Part shown: positions 6,318 through 14,800 of the stretch, piece after piece
Layout: each line of letters opens with the position of its first letter
Numbering within the stretch: position 1 is the stretch's first letter
NCBI GenBank assembly: GCA_045532145.1
Contig: JAZSFJ010000034.1
Span: 1 to 22,394 of the forward strand
Length of the DNA: 22,394 bases
Source of the DNA: SIG459 sp045532145
GTDB lineage: Bacteria; Bacillota; Clostridia; Oscillospirales; Oscillospiraceae
Reading direction: 5' to 3'
Notes under the pieces: model-generated
The model's database searches: none
Told to the model about the DNA's origin: nothing
What the model saw: only the letters and a program-made list of their open reading frames with translations
Translations under genes and position numbers: made by a program

Positions 6318-8290
6318 AGTGCATCAACCTCCTTCAGTATCTGGGCATTGGTGAAGCCCAGAAGATCTATTGCGCCGGTGCGGCAGGCCACGTTGCAGGC
6401 ACCGCAGCCCTGGCAAAGACCGCTGTTTACCCTTGCAGCCCGGCGGCGTACCCAGCCAGTGTGCTCGCGGGAATCAATTTCCTCAACAGTGATGGCCTTA
6501 TAGGGGCAAACCCTCTCGCAGGCGCCGCAGCCGCTGCACTTATTCTGGTCAACAGCGCTTATCATGGGCGAGCCCTCAAGCTCCTTTTTGCTGAATAGTA
6601 TGCAGACCTTTGCAGCAGCGGCGGATGCCTGGGCCACGGTGTCGGGAATATCCTTGGGGCCCTGGCAGGTTCCCGCAAGGTAGATGCCGGCGGTCTGGGT
6701 CTCCACAGGGCGAAGCTTGGGGTGAGCCTCCTGGATCCAGCCATACTCGTCGGCGGATATGGTCAGCTTGGCGCAAAGCTCGCGGATGTCGGCGGCGGGA
6801 GTCATAGCAGTCTCCAGTATGACCATGTCGGCCTCCACCTCTATGCGTCTGCAGATAAGAGAGTCCTCGCCCCGGCAGATGAGCTTACCGTTTTCCTTGA
6901 ATATCTTTGCCACGCGGCCTCGCACATAGCGGGTGCCGTCCTCACGGGCGCGGTCATAGAACTCCTCGTAGTTCTTACCGGGGGTACGCACGTCCATATA
7001 GAAAGTTGTGACGGTGGCGCCGGGTATCTTTTCCAGTATCTGGTGGGCGTGCTTGGCGGCGTACATGCAGCAGGCACGGGAGCAGTAGGCTCTGCCCTTC
7101 TTCTTGTCCCGGGAACCCACGCACTTTACGATGACGATATCCTTGGGCACAGTTTTGTCGGAGGGGCGCAGTATCTTGCCCTCGGTGGGGCCCGAGGCGT
7201 TTACAAGGCGCTCAAACTGCAGTCCGCTGATGACATCGGGATACTTGCCTCCGCCGTACTCAGGGTAGAGGCTTGCCCAGTCCACCAGCTCATATCCGGT
7301 CGCCACGACGATGGCGCCGTAGGTATCGGTAATAATCCGGTCGGCATCATCGAAATTGATTGCCTTGAGGGGGCAGAGAGCCTGACATACGCCGCATTTG
7401 GCCTGGCCTGTCAGCTTGCGGCAGGAGTCCGGGTCAATGACGGGCTTTGCGGGTACTGCCTGGGGGAAGGGCTTGAATATGGCTCTGCGCTCCGCAAGGC
7501 CCTGGTTGAATTCGCTTATTGTCTTGGCGGGGCATTTGGTCTCGCAAAGGCCGCAGCCGGTGCAGAGGTCATGGTTTACGTAGACGGCCTTGCGGCGGAT
7601 GGTCACATTGAAATTGCCCACATAGCCGCTGACGGACTCCACGGTGGAGCTGGTCATCAGGGTGATATTGGGGTGGGCAGCAGCCTCGCTCATCTTGGGA
7701 GTGGAGATGCAGGCAGAGCAGTCGAGGGTTGGGAAGGTCTTGTCCAGCATGACCATGTGGCCGCCGATGGAGCTCTCCTTTTCAAGCAGCGTCACCTCAT
7801 AGCCTGCGTCGGCTATGTCGAGAGCTGCCTGTATACCCGCAATGCCCGCGCCGATAACGAGAGCTTTTTTGTTCACGGGAATGGAAGAAGCAAAAAGGGG
7901 CTTGTTTTTCTGCACCTTGGCAACGGCCATGCGAACAAGGTCTATTGCCTTTTCCGTGGCCTGCTCAAAGTCCGTATGTACCCAGGAACACTGCTCACGG
8001 ATATTTGCTATTTCCAGCATATAGGGGTTGATGTCGGTGCCCTTCAGCATCTTGCGGAAGGTGGCCTCGTGCATTCTGGGGGAGCAGGAGGCGATGACGA
8101 TTCGGTCAAGCTGATGCTCAGTTATGGCATCCTTTATCATCTGCTGGCCCTGCTCAGAGCACATATATTTATAGGTGGTGGCAAAACGCACTCCGCTGAG
8201 GGCGCGGGAGGCCTCGGCAACCCGCTCCACGTCCAGAGCGCCGGCGATGTTAGTGCCGCAGTGGCACACGAATACTCCGATTCTGCTCAT
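6308..8290 (-). CDS. hdrA: HdrA-type electron-bifurcating flavoprotein
   Basis: A 660-residue HdrA of classical layout. The N-terminal domain starts IGVFVCHCGTNI. The FAD domain carries GAGIAGIQAAL (147-157), followed by the cluster motif LDCSACISTPKM (189-200). Inserted ferredoxin motifs lie at CTGCGLCETKCP (243-254) and CGVCQALCP (299-307). The region KCVGSRDKKKGRAYCSRACC (389-408) matches the conserved HdrA cysteine segment, and a C-terminal two-cluster ferredoxin domain has CSGCGACERVCP (585-596) and CQGCGACNVACRTG (626-639). The FAD of HdrA splits electron pairs, sending one electron to ferredoxin and one toward HdrB. All key motifs are intact. It overlaps hdrB by four bases (ATGA) and flxD by ten. 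Confidence 0.95.
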   Translation of the reverse strand: MSRIGVFVCHCGTNIAGALDVERVAEASRALSGVRFATTYKYMCSEQGQQMIKDAITEHQLDRIVIASCSPRMHEATFRKMLKGTDINPYMLEIANIREQCSWVHTDFEQATEKAIDLVRMAVAKVQKNKPLFASSIPVNKKALVIGAGIAGIQAALDIADAGYEVTLLEKESSIGGHMVMLDKTFPTLDCSACISTPKMSEAAAHPNITLMTSSTVESVSGYVGNFNVTIRRKAVYVNHDLCTGCGLCETKCPAKTISEFNQGLAERRAIFKPFPQAVPAKPVIDPDSCRKLTGQAKCGVCQALCPLKAINFDDADRIITDTYGAIVVATGYELVDWASLYPEYGGGKYPDVISGLQFERLVNASGPTEGKILRPSDKTVPKDIVIVKCVGSRDKKKGRAYCSRACCMYAAKHAHQILEKIPGATVTTFYMDVRTPGKNYEEFYDRAREDGTRYVRGRVAKIFKENGKLICRGEDSLICRRIEVEADMVILETAMTPAADIRELCAKLTISADEYGWIQEAHPKLRPVETQTAGIYLAGTCQGPKDIPDTVAQASAAAAKVCILFSKKELEGSPMISAVDQNKCSGCGACERVCPYKAITVEEIDSREHTGWVRRRAARVNSGLCQGCGACNVACRTGAIDLLGFTNAQILKEVDALCL

Positions 8291-9180
8291 ATCTGTGCCG
8301 CCGCCTTTCTGAGGGTACGGTCTACCCTCTTGAATGCAGGATAGAAATGCTTCTGCAGACCAACATCCTTGGCGGAAGCGCCCATGGCAATGGCCAGAAG
8401 CTCAGTGAACTGGTAAACGGGAATATCATAGGCGGTGCCCATGGAGTGGTTTATCTCCTCCTCGCGCATGTCAAGGTTCAGATTGCACATGGGGCAGGCG
8501 GTGACGATGGCCTCGGCTCCGTTGGCCTTGGCGTTGCGGAAAATGCGCTCCACAAGAGGGCGGGCGGCCTTGGGTGCATCCACCTGATGGCTGCCGCCGC
8601 AGCACTCGGTCTTGAAATCCCAGTCCACACAGTCTGCGCCGGTCATGGCAACTATCTTCTCCATAATGTCGGGGGACTCTATGTTTTCCGCTCCGGTTAT
8701 GCCCTGGGGGCGGGTGGTAAGGCAGCCGTAGTAGCAGGCCACCTTCAGCCCGCTCAGCTGTCGGATAATGGCACTGCGGCAGGCAGCCATACCTTCCTCA
8801 GTGGCAATTATGTCCATGAGGGTAAGTATCTCGGCAGAGCCCTTCACATTCATGCCTATGATTTCACAGATTTTGCTTTTTGCCTCCGGGTCATTTCTGA
8901 CGGTGTGGCTCGTTGTCAGCATGCGGGAATAGCAGGAGGCGCAGGGCACGCAGATATCAAGGCCGGGAAGTCGCTTTTCGGCAATGGCGAGATTTCTTGC
9001 CGGCAGGGCAAGGCTCAGCCACTTGCCCTTGGAGTGGGCGGAAGTTGCTCCGCAGCAGTTCCAGTCGGGAATTTCCATCAGCTCAAGGCCGATTTTTTTG
9101 CATACATACTCAATGCTGAGCTTGTATGTAAGTCCGGTGGTATTCATAGAACAGCCGGGGAAATAGGCATATCTCAGCAT
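8287..9180 (-). CDS. hdrB: HdrB-type subunit with two CCG domains
   Basis: A 297-residue HdrB. Two complete CCG motifs are visible: C10 / C42-C43 / C80-x2-C83 (YFPGC, NCCGA, CASC) and C149-x3-C153 / C193-C194 / C229-x2-C232 (CYYGC, ECCGG, CPMC). In HdrB each motif holds a noncubane [4Fe-4S] cluster that cleaves a heterodisulfide in methanogens; in bacteria the disulfide partner is unclear and may be a DsrC-like protein or another carrier. No dsrC or known thiol-substrate gene is in this window. ATG at 9178-9180 has a GGAGGAGG site; it overlaps hdrC by seven bases and hdrA by four. Length and motifs are normal. Confidence 0.94.
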   Translation of the reverse strand: MLRYAYFPGCSMNTTGLTYKLSIEYVCKKIGLELMEIPDWNCCGATSAHSKGKWLSLALPARNLAIAEKRLPGLDICVPCASCYSRMLTTSHTVRNDPEAKSKICEIIGMNVKGSAEILTLMDIIATEEGMAACRSAIIRQLSGLKVACYYGCLTTRPQGITGAENIESPDIMEKIVAMTGADCVDWDFKTECCGGSHQVDAPKAARPLVERIFRNAKANGAEAIVTACPMCNLNLDMREEEINHSMGTAYDIPVYQFTELLAIAMGASAKDVGLQKHFYPAFKRVDRTLRKAAAQI

Positions 9181-9731
9181 TTTTCGTCCTCCTCCTGCGC
9201 TGCCGTTACCAGCTTACGCACATTTTCGCGTTCCTTAACAGTGTGTATCTCGGGCTGCACGATTCCGTGGCGCAGCATATGGGGAACGCTGCCCATATCC
9301 TGAATAAAGTTTCCTGTGAGTATGTTGTAGGCTCCTTCCAGAATGACTTCCTGGGATTTGCCGAAGTTTTTCACGTTCTCAATAAAGATATCGTTGAACT
9401 TATCCACTTCAGTGACCGCACACATTTTTATCCGCTTTGCTTCGTAGCGTGCGTTTTCGATAAGTCCGGGGATATTGATGCTGTTGGGACATCTGTCCTC
9501 GCACATGTGACAGGTGGCGCAAAGCCAGATGGTCTTGCTTTTCAGCACCTCATCAGCCATGCCAAGCTGCAGCAGCCGCACCACCTGACGGGGCTGAATA
9601 TCCATGGATGCAGCCATAGGACATCCGGCGGAGCATTTTCCGCACTGATAGCAGTCCGAGAGCTTAACTCCGGCCGCATCGGCAATTTTCTTAGAGAGCG
9701 CAGGGGCGGAATCAAATTTAGTTTCAGCCAC
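9174..9731 (-). CDS. hdrC: HdrC-type ferredoxin-like subunit
   Basis: A 185-residue HdrC. Two 4Fe-4S motifs stand at CYQCGKCSAGCP (27-38) and CATCHMCEDRCP (71-82), the usual HdrC arrangement, followed by a helical C-terminal part. It carries electrons from HdrA to HdrB. The start is GTG (9729-9731), preceded by GGAGGTG at good spacing, and it overlaps the stop of the polyprenyl diphosphate synthase gene by eight bases. That overlap ties the electron-transfer genes to the prenyl genes in one message, with no room for a separate promoter of usual spacing. Confidence 0.94.
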   Translation of the reverse strand: MAETKFDSAPALSKKIADAAGVKLSDCYQCGKCSAGCPMAASMDIQPRQVVRLLQLGMADEVLKSKTIWLCATCHMCEDRCPNSINIPGLIENARYEAKRIKMCAVTEVDKFNDIFIENVKNFGKSQEVILEGAYNILTGNFIQDMGSVPHMLRHGIVQPEIHTVKERENVRKLVTAAQEEDEKC

Positions 9732-10713
9732 TGTATTTCACCTCCATAATTGATTTCACCAAAAGGGACAGGGAGTCCCTTTCAGCACCTTCGGGAAGCT
9801 GCTGCAGCGCTCTGAGGGCTGCCTCGCATTCCCATTTCAGCATTTCATATGTTTGGCCCATGGCACCGCTGTTTCCCACGCGGTCAATGACCAAGTCAAG
9901 GTCTTCGGGAGTTTTTATCCGCTTTTCTACTACCCTTTTCAGCTCCGCGTCTCCGGAGCGCAGGGCATAAATGATAGGCAGGGTTATGACGCCGCTGCGC
10001 AGATCCTCCAGCGGAGGCTTGCCGGTTTCGGCATTTTTATCCCAGTCCATCAGATCGTCGCGGAGCTGAAAGGCCAGGCCCAGATGCAGCCCATATTCCC
10101 ATAGAGAGTTTGCAAGCTGTTCCTTGCCGCCTCCGGCTATAGCGCCCGAGCGGCAGCACTCCGCCATGAGAAGAGCGGTTTTTCGTTTTATACGGAGAAA
10201 ATAGTCATCCTCACCGCTGTTTTTCGTAGAAAACAGACCCGAGTGCTGGTCAAGCTCGCCAAGGCACATCTCCTGGGATACTTCGCTGAGAGCCTCGTTG
10301 ATGCCTGTGCCGCGGTATAGCTCCAGATAGTCCATTGCGCAGGCGAGAAGATAGTCTCCGCCGCCAATAGCAGCCAGCGTTCCGTTCGTGGCACCGATGG
10401 TGGCCACGCCCCGCCTTGTCTCCGCACCGTCCACCAGATCGTCGTGGATCAGACTGGTGGTATGCATGAGCTCCAGCATAGTCATCAAAGGCACGATAGG
10501 CATTTCGCCGCCCGACATATGCCAGCTCGTCCACGCAAGCAGCGGACGCAGCCGCTTTCCTCCGGCGCTGATAATTCTGGCAAGACAGCTCTCCAGATGC
10601 CCTGCTCCGTGGCAGAGAGCCAGCATATTGCGCTCCATTTTACCGAGGTCGGCTCTCATCAGCTTCGCAAAGGGCGCTGAGGGGCCCTGCATAATCATTT
10701 TGCAAATATTCAT
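9724..10713 (-). CDS. Long-chain polyprenyl diphosphate synthase (HepT/IspB-like)
   Basis: A 329-residue trans-prenyltransferase. The motif GGKRLRP (51-57), the first aspartate-rich motif DDLVD (91-95) and the second, DDLMD (219-223), are all intact, so it should be active in adding isopentenyl diphosphate units. The residues four and five positions before the first motif are small (Ser, Thr), which in this family generally permits long chains (heptaprenyl or longer), the type used for quinone tails. I chose the ATG at 10711-10713; a TTG at 10717-10719 is also possible and is better spaced from an AGGG site. The upstream neighbour resembles the small subunit of heterodimeric synthases. It overlaps hdrC by eight bases. 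Confidence 0.9.
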   Translation of the reverse strand: MNICKMIMQGPSAPFAKLMRADLGKMERNMLALCHGAGHLESCLARIISAGGKRLRPLLAWTSWHMSGGEMPIVPLMTMLELMHTTSLIHDDLVDGAETRRGVATIGATNGTLAAIGGGDYLLACAMDYLELYRGTGINEALSEVSQEMCLGELDQHSGLFSTKNSGEDDYFLRIKRKTALLMAECCRSGAIAGGGKEQLANSLWEYGLHLGLAFQLRDDLMDWDKNAETGKPPLEDLRSGVITLPIIYALRSGDAELKRVVEKRIKTPEDLDLVIDRVGNSGAMGQTYEMLKWECEAALRALQQLPEGAERDSLSLLVKSIMEVKYSG

Positions 10714-10715
10714 GT

Positions 10716-11039
10716 TCAACCAATCCCTGCGAGGCTTTTGAGAAATTCCAAATACTCCTCAAAGTTCCCCGAGCAGAGCGAGTCCTTTTTCAGATAGGCC
10801 GCGAAGGCGTTTGTGAGCTCCACGCTGTCAATAGCAGCCAGATGATGGGAAAAGCGTCCGAAGCAGTAATCTCCCATGAGCACCGCCGCGGGAGACTCCA
10901 TGGAGTGGAGCAGCCTAAAAAGCCAGAAGCATCCTGCGGCCTGGCCAAGCAGAGGGCCTCCGGCCTCCTGCACCTTTGCAAGCTCCCCCTCCGGAAAGGG
11001 CGGGAACTGGGGAATCCACAGCTTTCTTATCTCAGTCAA
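10716..11039 (-). CDS. Small protein resembling small subunit of heterodimeric polyprenyl diphosphate synthase
   Basis: A 107-residue protein starting MTEIRKLWIPQFP. I see no catalytic motif, but the segment SPAAVLMGDYCFGRFSHHLA (49-68), continuing AIDSVELTNAFAAYLKKDS, follows the pattern of the non-catalytic partners HepS (Bacillus) and HexA (Micrococcus), whose matching segment reads roughly 'vL..D..s...y..La..........l...i..i...k'. The adjacent gene encodes the catalytic DDxxD synthase, which suits a two-subunit enzyme. The start is TTG (11037-11039) with GGAG nine bases upstream, overlapping the previous gene by eight bases. An alternative reading is a maturation chaperone of the Mo enzyme, but I see no TorD-type motif. 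Coding status is good; function is tentative. Confidence 0.6.
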   Translation of the reverse strand: MTEIRKLWIPQFPPFPEGELAKVQEAGGPLLGQAAGCFWLFRLLHSMESPAAVLMGDYCFGRFSHHLAAIDSVELTNAFAAYLKKDSLCSGNFEEYLEFLKSLAGIG

Positions 11040-11871
11040 TGATAATCACTCCAACATTGGGGCAAGTCTCTCCCACTTCCACCTTCAGAGTCTTTTTCAC
11101 CACGCCGTTATTGCTGATGGTGAGATCAAAAGTGCCGCTGTTGGGGGGCAGTCGGTCTATTTTAAACTCGCCGAAGAAATCGGTAACAGCGGAGGTGATG
11201 GTCTCGCCATTCAGAGACAAAACAGCGTTTACACCCTCCACAGCTTTTTCAATTCCGCCTTCCATGCGAATAACGGCACCGTAGATGAAAAGTGACTGTG
11301 CCTTGTAGAGATTGCGGTAGAGTACTCTGGGCTTGTTGCCGCCGCACTCAAGAGGCTTCAGCTTTTGTCTGGCCGTCAGCTGGGCAAACTCTTCGTCTGT
11401 ACATTTCACTACGCTCAAGGCTCTGAGGGGGCAAGCCTGCACACAGCGGGGCTCGCTCCAGCCCTCGTCCAGAAGATGGGCGCACATGGTGCATTTCTGG
11501 GCGGTCTGCCGCTCCTCGTTCCACTTTATCATGCCGTAGGGGCAGGCCTCGGTAAGAGCCCGGTTTCCCCTGGCCTTCTGAGGGTCAAGGAGAACTATTC
11601 CATCGTCCCGGCGGATCACCGCTCCGGGAAACGCCTTTTCGCAGGCCGCATTTCCGCAGTGGCGGCACATCTCAGTGACGAAGGCCACCTCGGTAATGGG
11701 GGCCTTGCCGCGTTCGTGGCGGGTGGTTTTTATCCATTTCTCGCCGTGCTTTTCCTGAGCCTCGGTGTAGGGCAGCCAGTTGTTGCCGATGAACTCGTCC
11801 TGACATGCCAGAAGGCAGTTATAGCAGCCGACACATTTGTCGACGTCGAAAACTATATGCATTTTTTCCAT
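11032..11871 (-). CDS. Transhydroxylase-type Fe-S small subunit (three 4Fe-4S clusters plus Ig-like C-terminal domain)
   Basis: A 279-residue partner of the preceding Mo enzyme, closely matching the small subunit (AthS, about 275 residues) of pyrogallol-phloroglucinol transhydroxylase as I remember it. Twelve cysteines fall in ferredoxin-type groups: C13/C16/C19/C23, C69/C72/C77/C110 and C127/C130/C143/C147, enough for three 4Fe-4S clusters. The phrases QKCTMCAHLLD (126-135) and KPRVLYRNLYK (180-190) are family hallmarks. Residues about 195-279 form a beta-sandwich of Cna-B/transthyretin type (FFGEFKIDRLP), also found in AthS and absent from ordinary DmsB-like subunits. No Tat signal is present. 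ATG at 11869-11871 follows GGAAGG and lies 19 bases inside the large-subunit gene. Confidence 0.88.
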   Translation of the reverse strand: MEKMHIVFDVDKCVGCYNCLLACQDEFIGNNWLPYTEAQEKHGEKWIKTTRHERGKAPITEVAFVTEMCRHCGNAACEKAFPGAVIRRDDGIVLLDPQKARGNRALTEACPYGMIKWNEERQTAQKCTMCAHLLDEGWSEPRCVQACPLRALSVVKCTDEEFAQLTARQKLKPLECGGNKPRVLYRNLYKAQSLFIYGAVIRMEGGIEKAVEGVNAVLSLNGETITSAVTDFFGEFKIDRLPPNSGTFDLTISNNGVVKKTLKVEVGETCPNVGVIIID

Positions 11872-14800
11872 GGATTAGCTTCCTTTCCTTCCCACTTTCT
11901 CACTTCTACCAGGCAGGAATTCACTGACAGGCCGTGGGCTCTGGGGATTATATCTTCCTTGGAGGTAAGGGTATTGATGCAGCCGTTTACCTCGGGGCTC
12001 TTTCCGGGCAGTCCCAGTGCGCGGAAATCGGCGCAGGCTTCATAGCTGTGGCATACGCCTCGGGGCAAACGCTCGGTGGTGTCAAGACCGCAGAGCACAC
12101 TGCCTCGGTCATTGTATACCTCAATGACATCGCCCTTGCGCAGGCCTCTCTCGGCGGCGTCATCGGTGTTCATGCGGAACACCCAGAAGTTATAGCCATC
12201 GATGTTCATGCGATGCTCGCTTATCTCGTTGATGTCGGAGTCCTTGCTGTCACCCATGGTGTGGAAGGAATACTTGGAGTGGGGAGAGATAAGCTGCAGC
12301 TTATATTTTTCGTAAAGCTCCGTGCCCACGGATTCAGAGGGCCGGATGTAGGTGCAGATGGGCATACGATCCTTGTCGTTGGGGTCAAAGCGCTTGAGAG
12401 TCTGACACTCAAACTCGAACTTGCCGGAGGGAGTCTGAAGTCCCTCATTGTAGCGTCCGTAGTATTCGGAAGGCAGAGGCGCGAGTTCAGGAACATCACG
12501 CTTGCGGGACTCATAGAACCAGTTGAAGGCGAGGGGGTCACGGGCATTTTCGGGCAGAGGAGGCAGGACATAGTAGCCCTTCTTGATGAACTTTCTCCAA
12601 CTAAGGCGCTTTGCCAGGTCGGAGCTGTCATAGATTCGTTTTGCCCAGTCGTACTCGGCGTTGCCCTCGCTGAACACCTGCCAGAGTCCAAGCCTGTTGG
12701 CTATCATCTGGAATATCTCGAAGTCGGACTTGCTCTCGCCCAGAGGCTCTATGCACTTGTGCTGCATATGGAAGATTCGGTAGTTATTCTGCAGGAAAGA
12801 TTTATCAATATAGCCGCCGCAGTGACCGGCTTCACCAATGTCCCAACGCTCAAAGTTGGTGCAGGCGGGAAGGATGACGTCCGCAAAACGGGTCTCGCCC
12901 TCCATCCATATGGACTGGTTGACCACGAACTCTATCTTGTCGCACTGATACATCTTTACAAAGCGGTTGGAGTCGGGCTGAGTGCCGGTGTAGGAACCGC
13001 CGTACTTGTAGTACATTTTCACTTCCTCATGTCCGGGGGCAGGATAGCTGGTCTTGCGGAACTGGCCGTGGACAGAGTAGTTATCATACATATAGGCTTC
13101 GGCATGGCCCTCCATGATGGCCTCGGGGAGCTTCAGACGGGGTATTTTCTGGTACTCGGAGTTGACGGAGGGGGACTGACGCATACGGTTATAGAGGGTG
13201 ACACCGGCGCCGGAGCCGAAATAGTCGCCGGAGAAGCCGCCATCGGCGTAGCCGGGGAAGTAGAAGCGGGTGTCCAGAGGTGTGCCGAACTGCAGACCGC
13301 CGAAATTGCTGCCGGGCTTTCCGAAGCCCTGCAAAGCAGCGAGGCAGGTCATGGCTCTTGCCCACTCGGTGCCGTGGCTGGTGCGGCATGCGCCGCCGAA
13401 TCCGGGTATACCGCCGCAGGAGAGGTAGGTTTTTCTCTTGGCCCACTCTTCTGCCAGAGCGCGGACAACGCGGGCTTCTACGCCGGTTATCTCCTGCTGC
13501 CATTCGGGGGTCTTTGCGACGCCATCGCTCTCACCCATGATATATTTGCTCCACTCCTCGATACCGAGGGTCTTGTTTGCCACAAAGTCCTTGTCATAGG
13601 TGCCGTTTGTGAGCCATACATGGGCAATGGCGAGGGCCATGGCGGCATCGGTGCCGGGCTTGGGAGCTATCCAGCGTCCGCCCATAAAAGCGGCGGTGGA
13701 GTTGCAGTAGGGGTCGATATGTACAACGGGAAGGCCCAGCTTTTTGAACCATTCACGGCGGATGGTGCCGTCCTGAGCTCCGTAAACACCGGCGGTGGAT
13801 TCGGGGTCGGAGGACCAGAAGACTATCATCTCCGCGTTTTTCATGCAGTCTTCAACAGTGCTGTAGGGCTCAAGGCCGCCGCGGCGGGCAGAAGAGCCGA
13901 TGTGGTGGATGGCGCCCCACGCCCAGCCTTCCCATGAGTCGGGATTCATCATCATGCCGGTGGCGCCGATGCAGTTGAAGAAGCGGGCGGCGGAGGAGGT
14001 GAAGTAGCCTACCGTACCCCAAAGATGGTGGGAACCGCGGGACCAGAAGACGGAACCGGGACCGTGGGTCTCGCGGACCCGGATGATCTCCTTTGCAACC
14101 ATATCTATGGCCTCTTCCCAGGAGATGCGCTCATAGCCGGAAATGCCTCGGTTCTGTGGATTTCTCTCGCCCTTGGGGTCAAAATCCACACGCTTCATGG
14201 GATAGAGAATGCGGTCGGGGGAATAAACAAGACTCTTCCACGCAATGCCGTAGGGAGCTACGGTGGTGCGCTTTGGGGGGGCGAACTCTCTGCCGTGTGC
14301 CTTGATGGACCAGGGATCGGGATCCTCGGAGCGAAGCTCCAGAGGAACGCAGCGTACAATCCTGCCATCGCGGACATAGACATGGAGAGGACCGCCATTG
14401 GTGCAGGTTACATAGCGCTTTTCGCCATTTGGCATGGTCTCGCCGTAATTGCCCATATAGAGAACATCAAAGGCAAAAATCTTCAGCAGCAGAGAAGAAA
14501 ACCACATGGCTTTCTCATCCGGACCATTGAGTATGAGCGCAGTATTCTTTGCTGCGTCAACAAAGTCCACGGTCTTTCCAAGCATCTCGCCCATCATGAC
14601 TTTACGGGCGATCTTCTCGTTTTCGAAGATCATCTCAACGTCGGCGCCGGGGTGTACGCCGTCCTTACCGATCACCTTACCGTCGCGGAAGAAAATAACG
14701 CGGCCTTTGGTGTTATCTCGGGTCTTCAGCTGAACGGCCATATTTTTGCTTTTAATTTCTTTTGCAAACGCAGGGCTTAATGAGGCCAGCGTGTTCAGCA

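Noticed and set aside
6722..8344. Long open frame on the plus strand opposite hdrA
   Set aside because: It is antisense to an HdrA with every motif intact, its translation is low-complexity Gly/Ala/His/Val-rich, and no ribosome binding site or family pattern supports it. It arises from GC-rich codon usage.
11934..13937. Plus-strand frame of 667 codons opposite the Mo enzyme
   Set aside because: Same kind of antisense artefact: the opposite strand carries a clear transhydroxylase-like protein, and the plus-strand translation has no recognisable domain.
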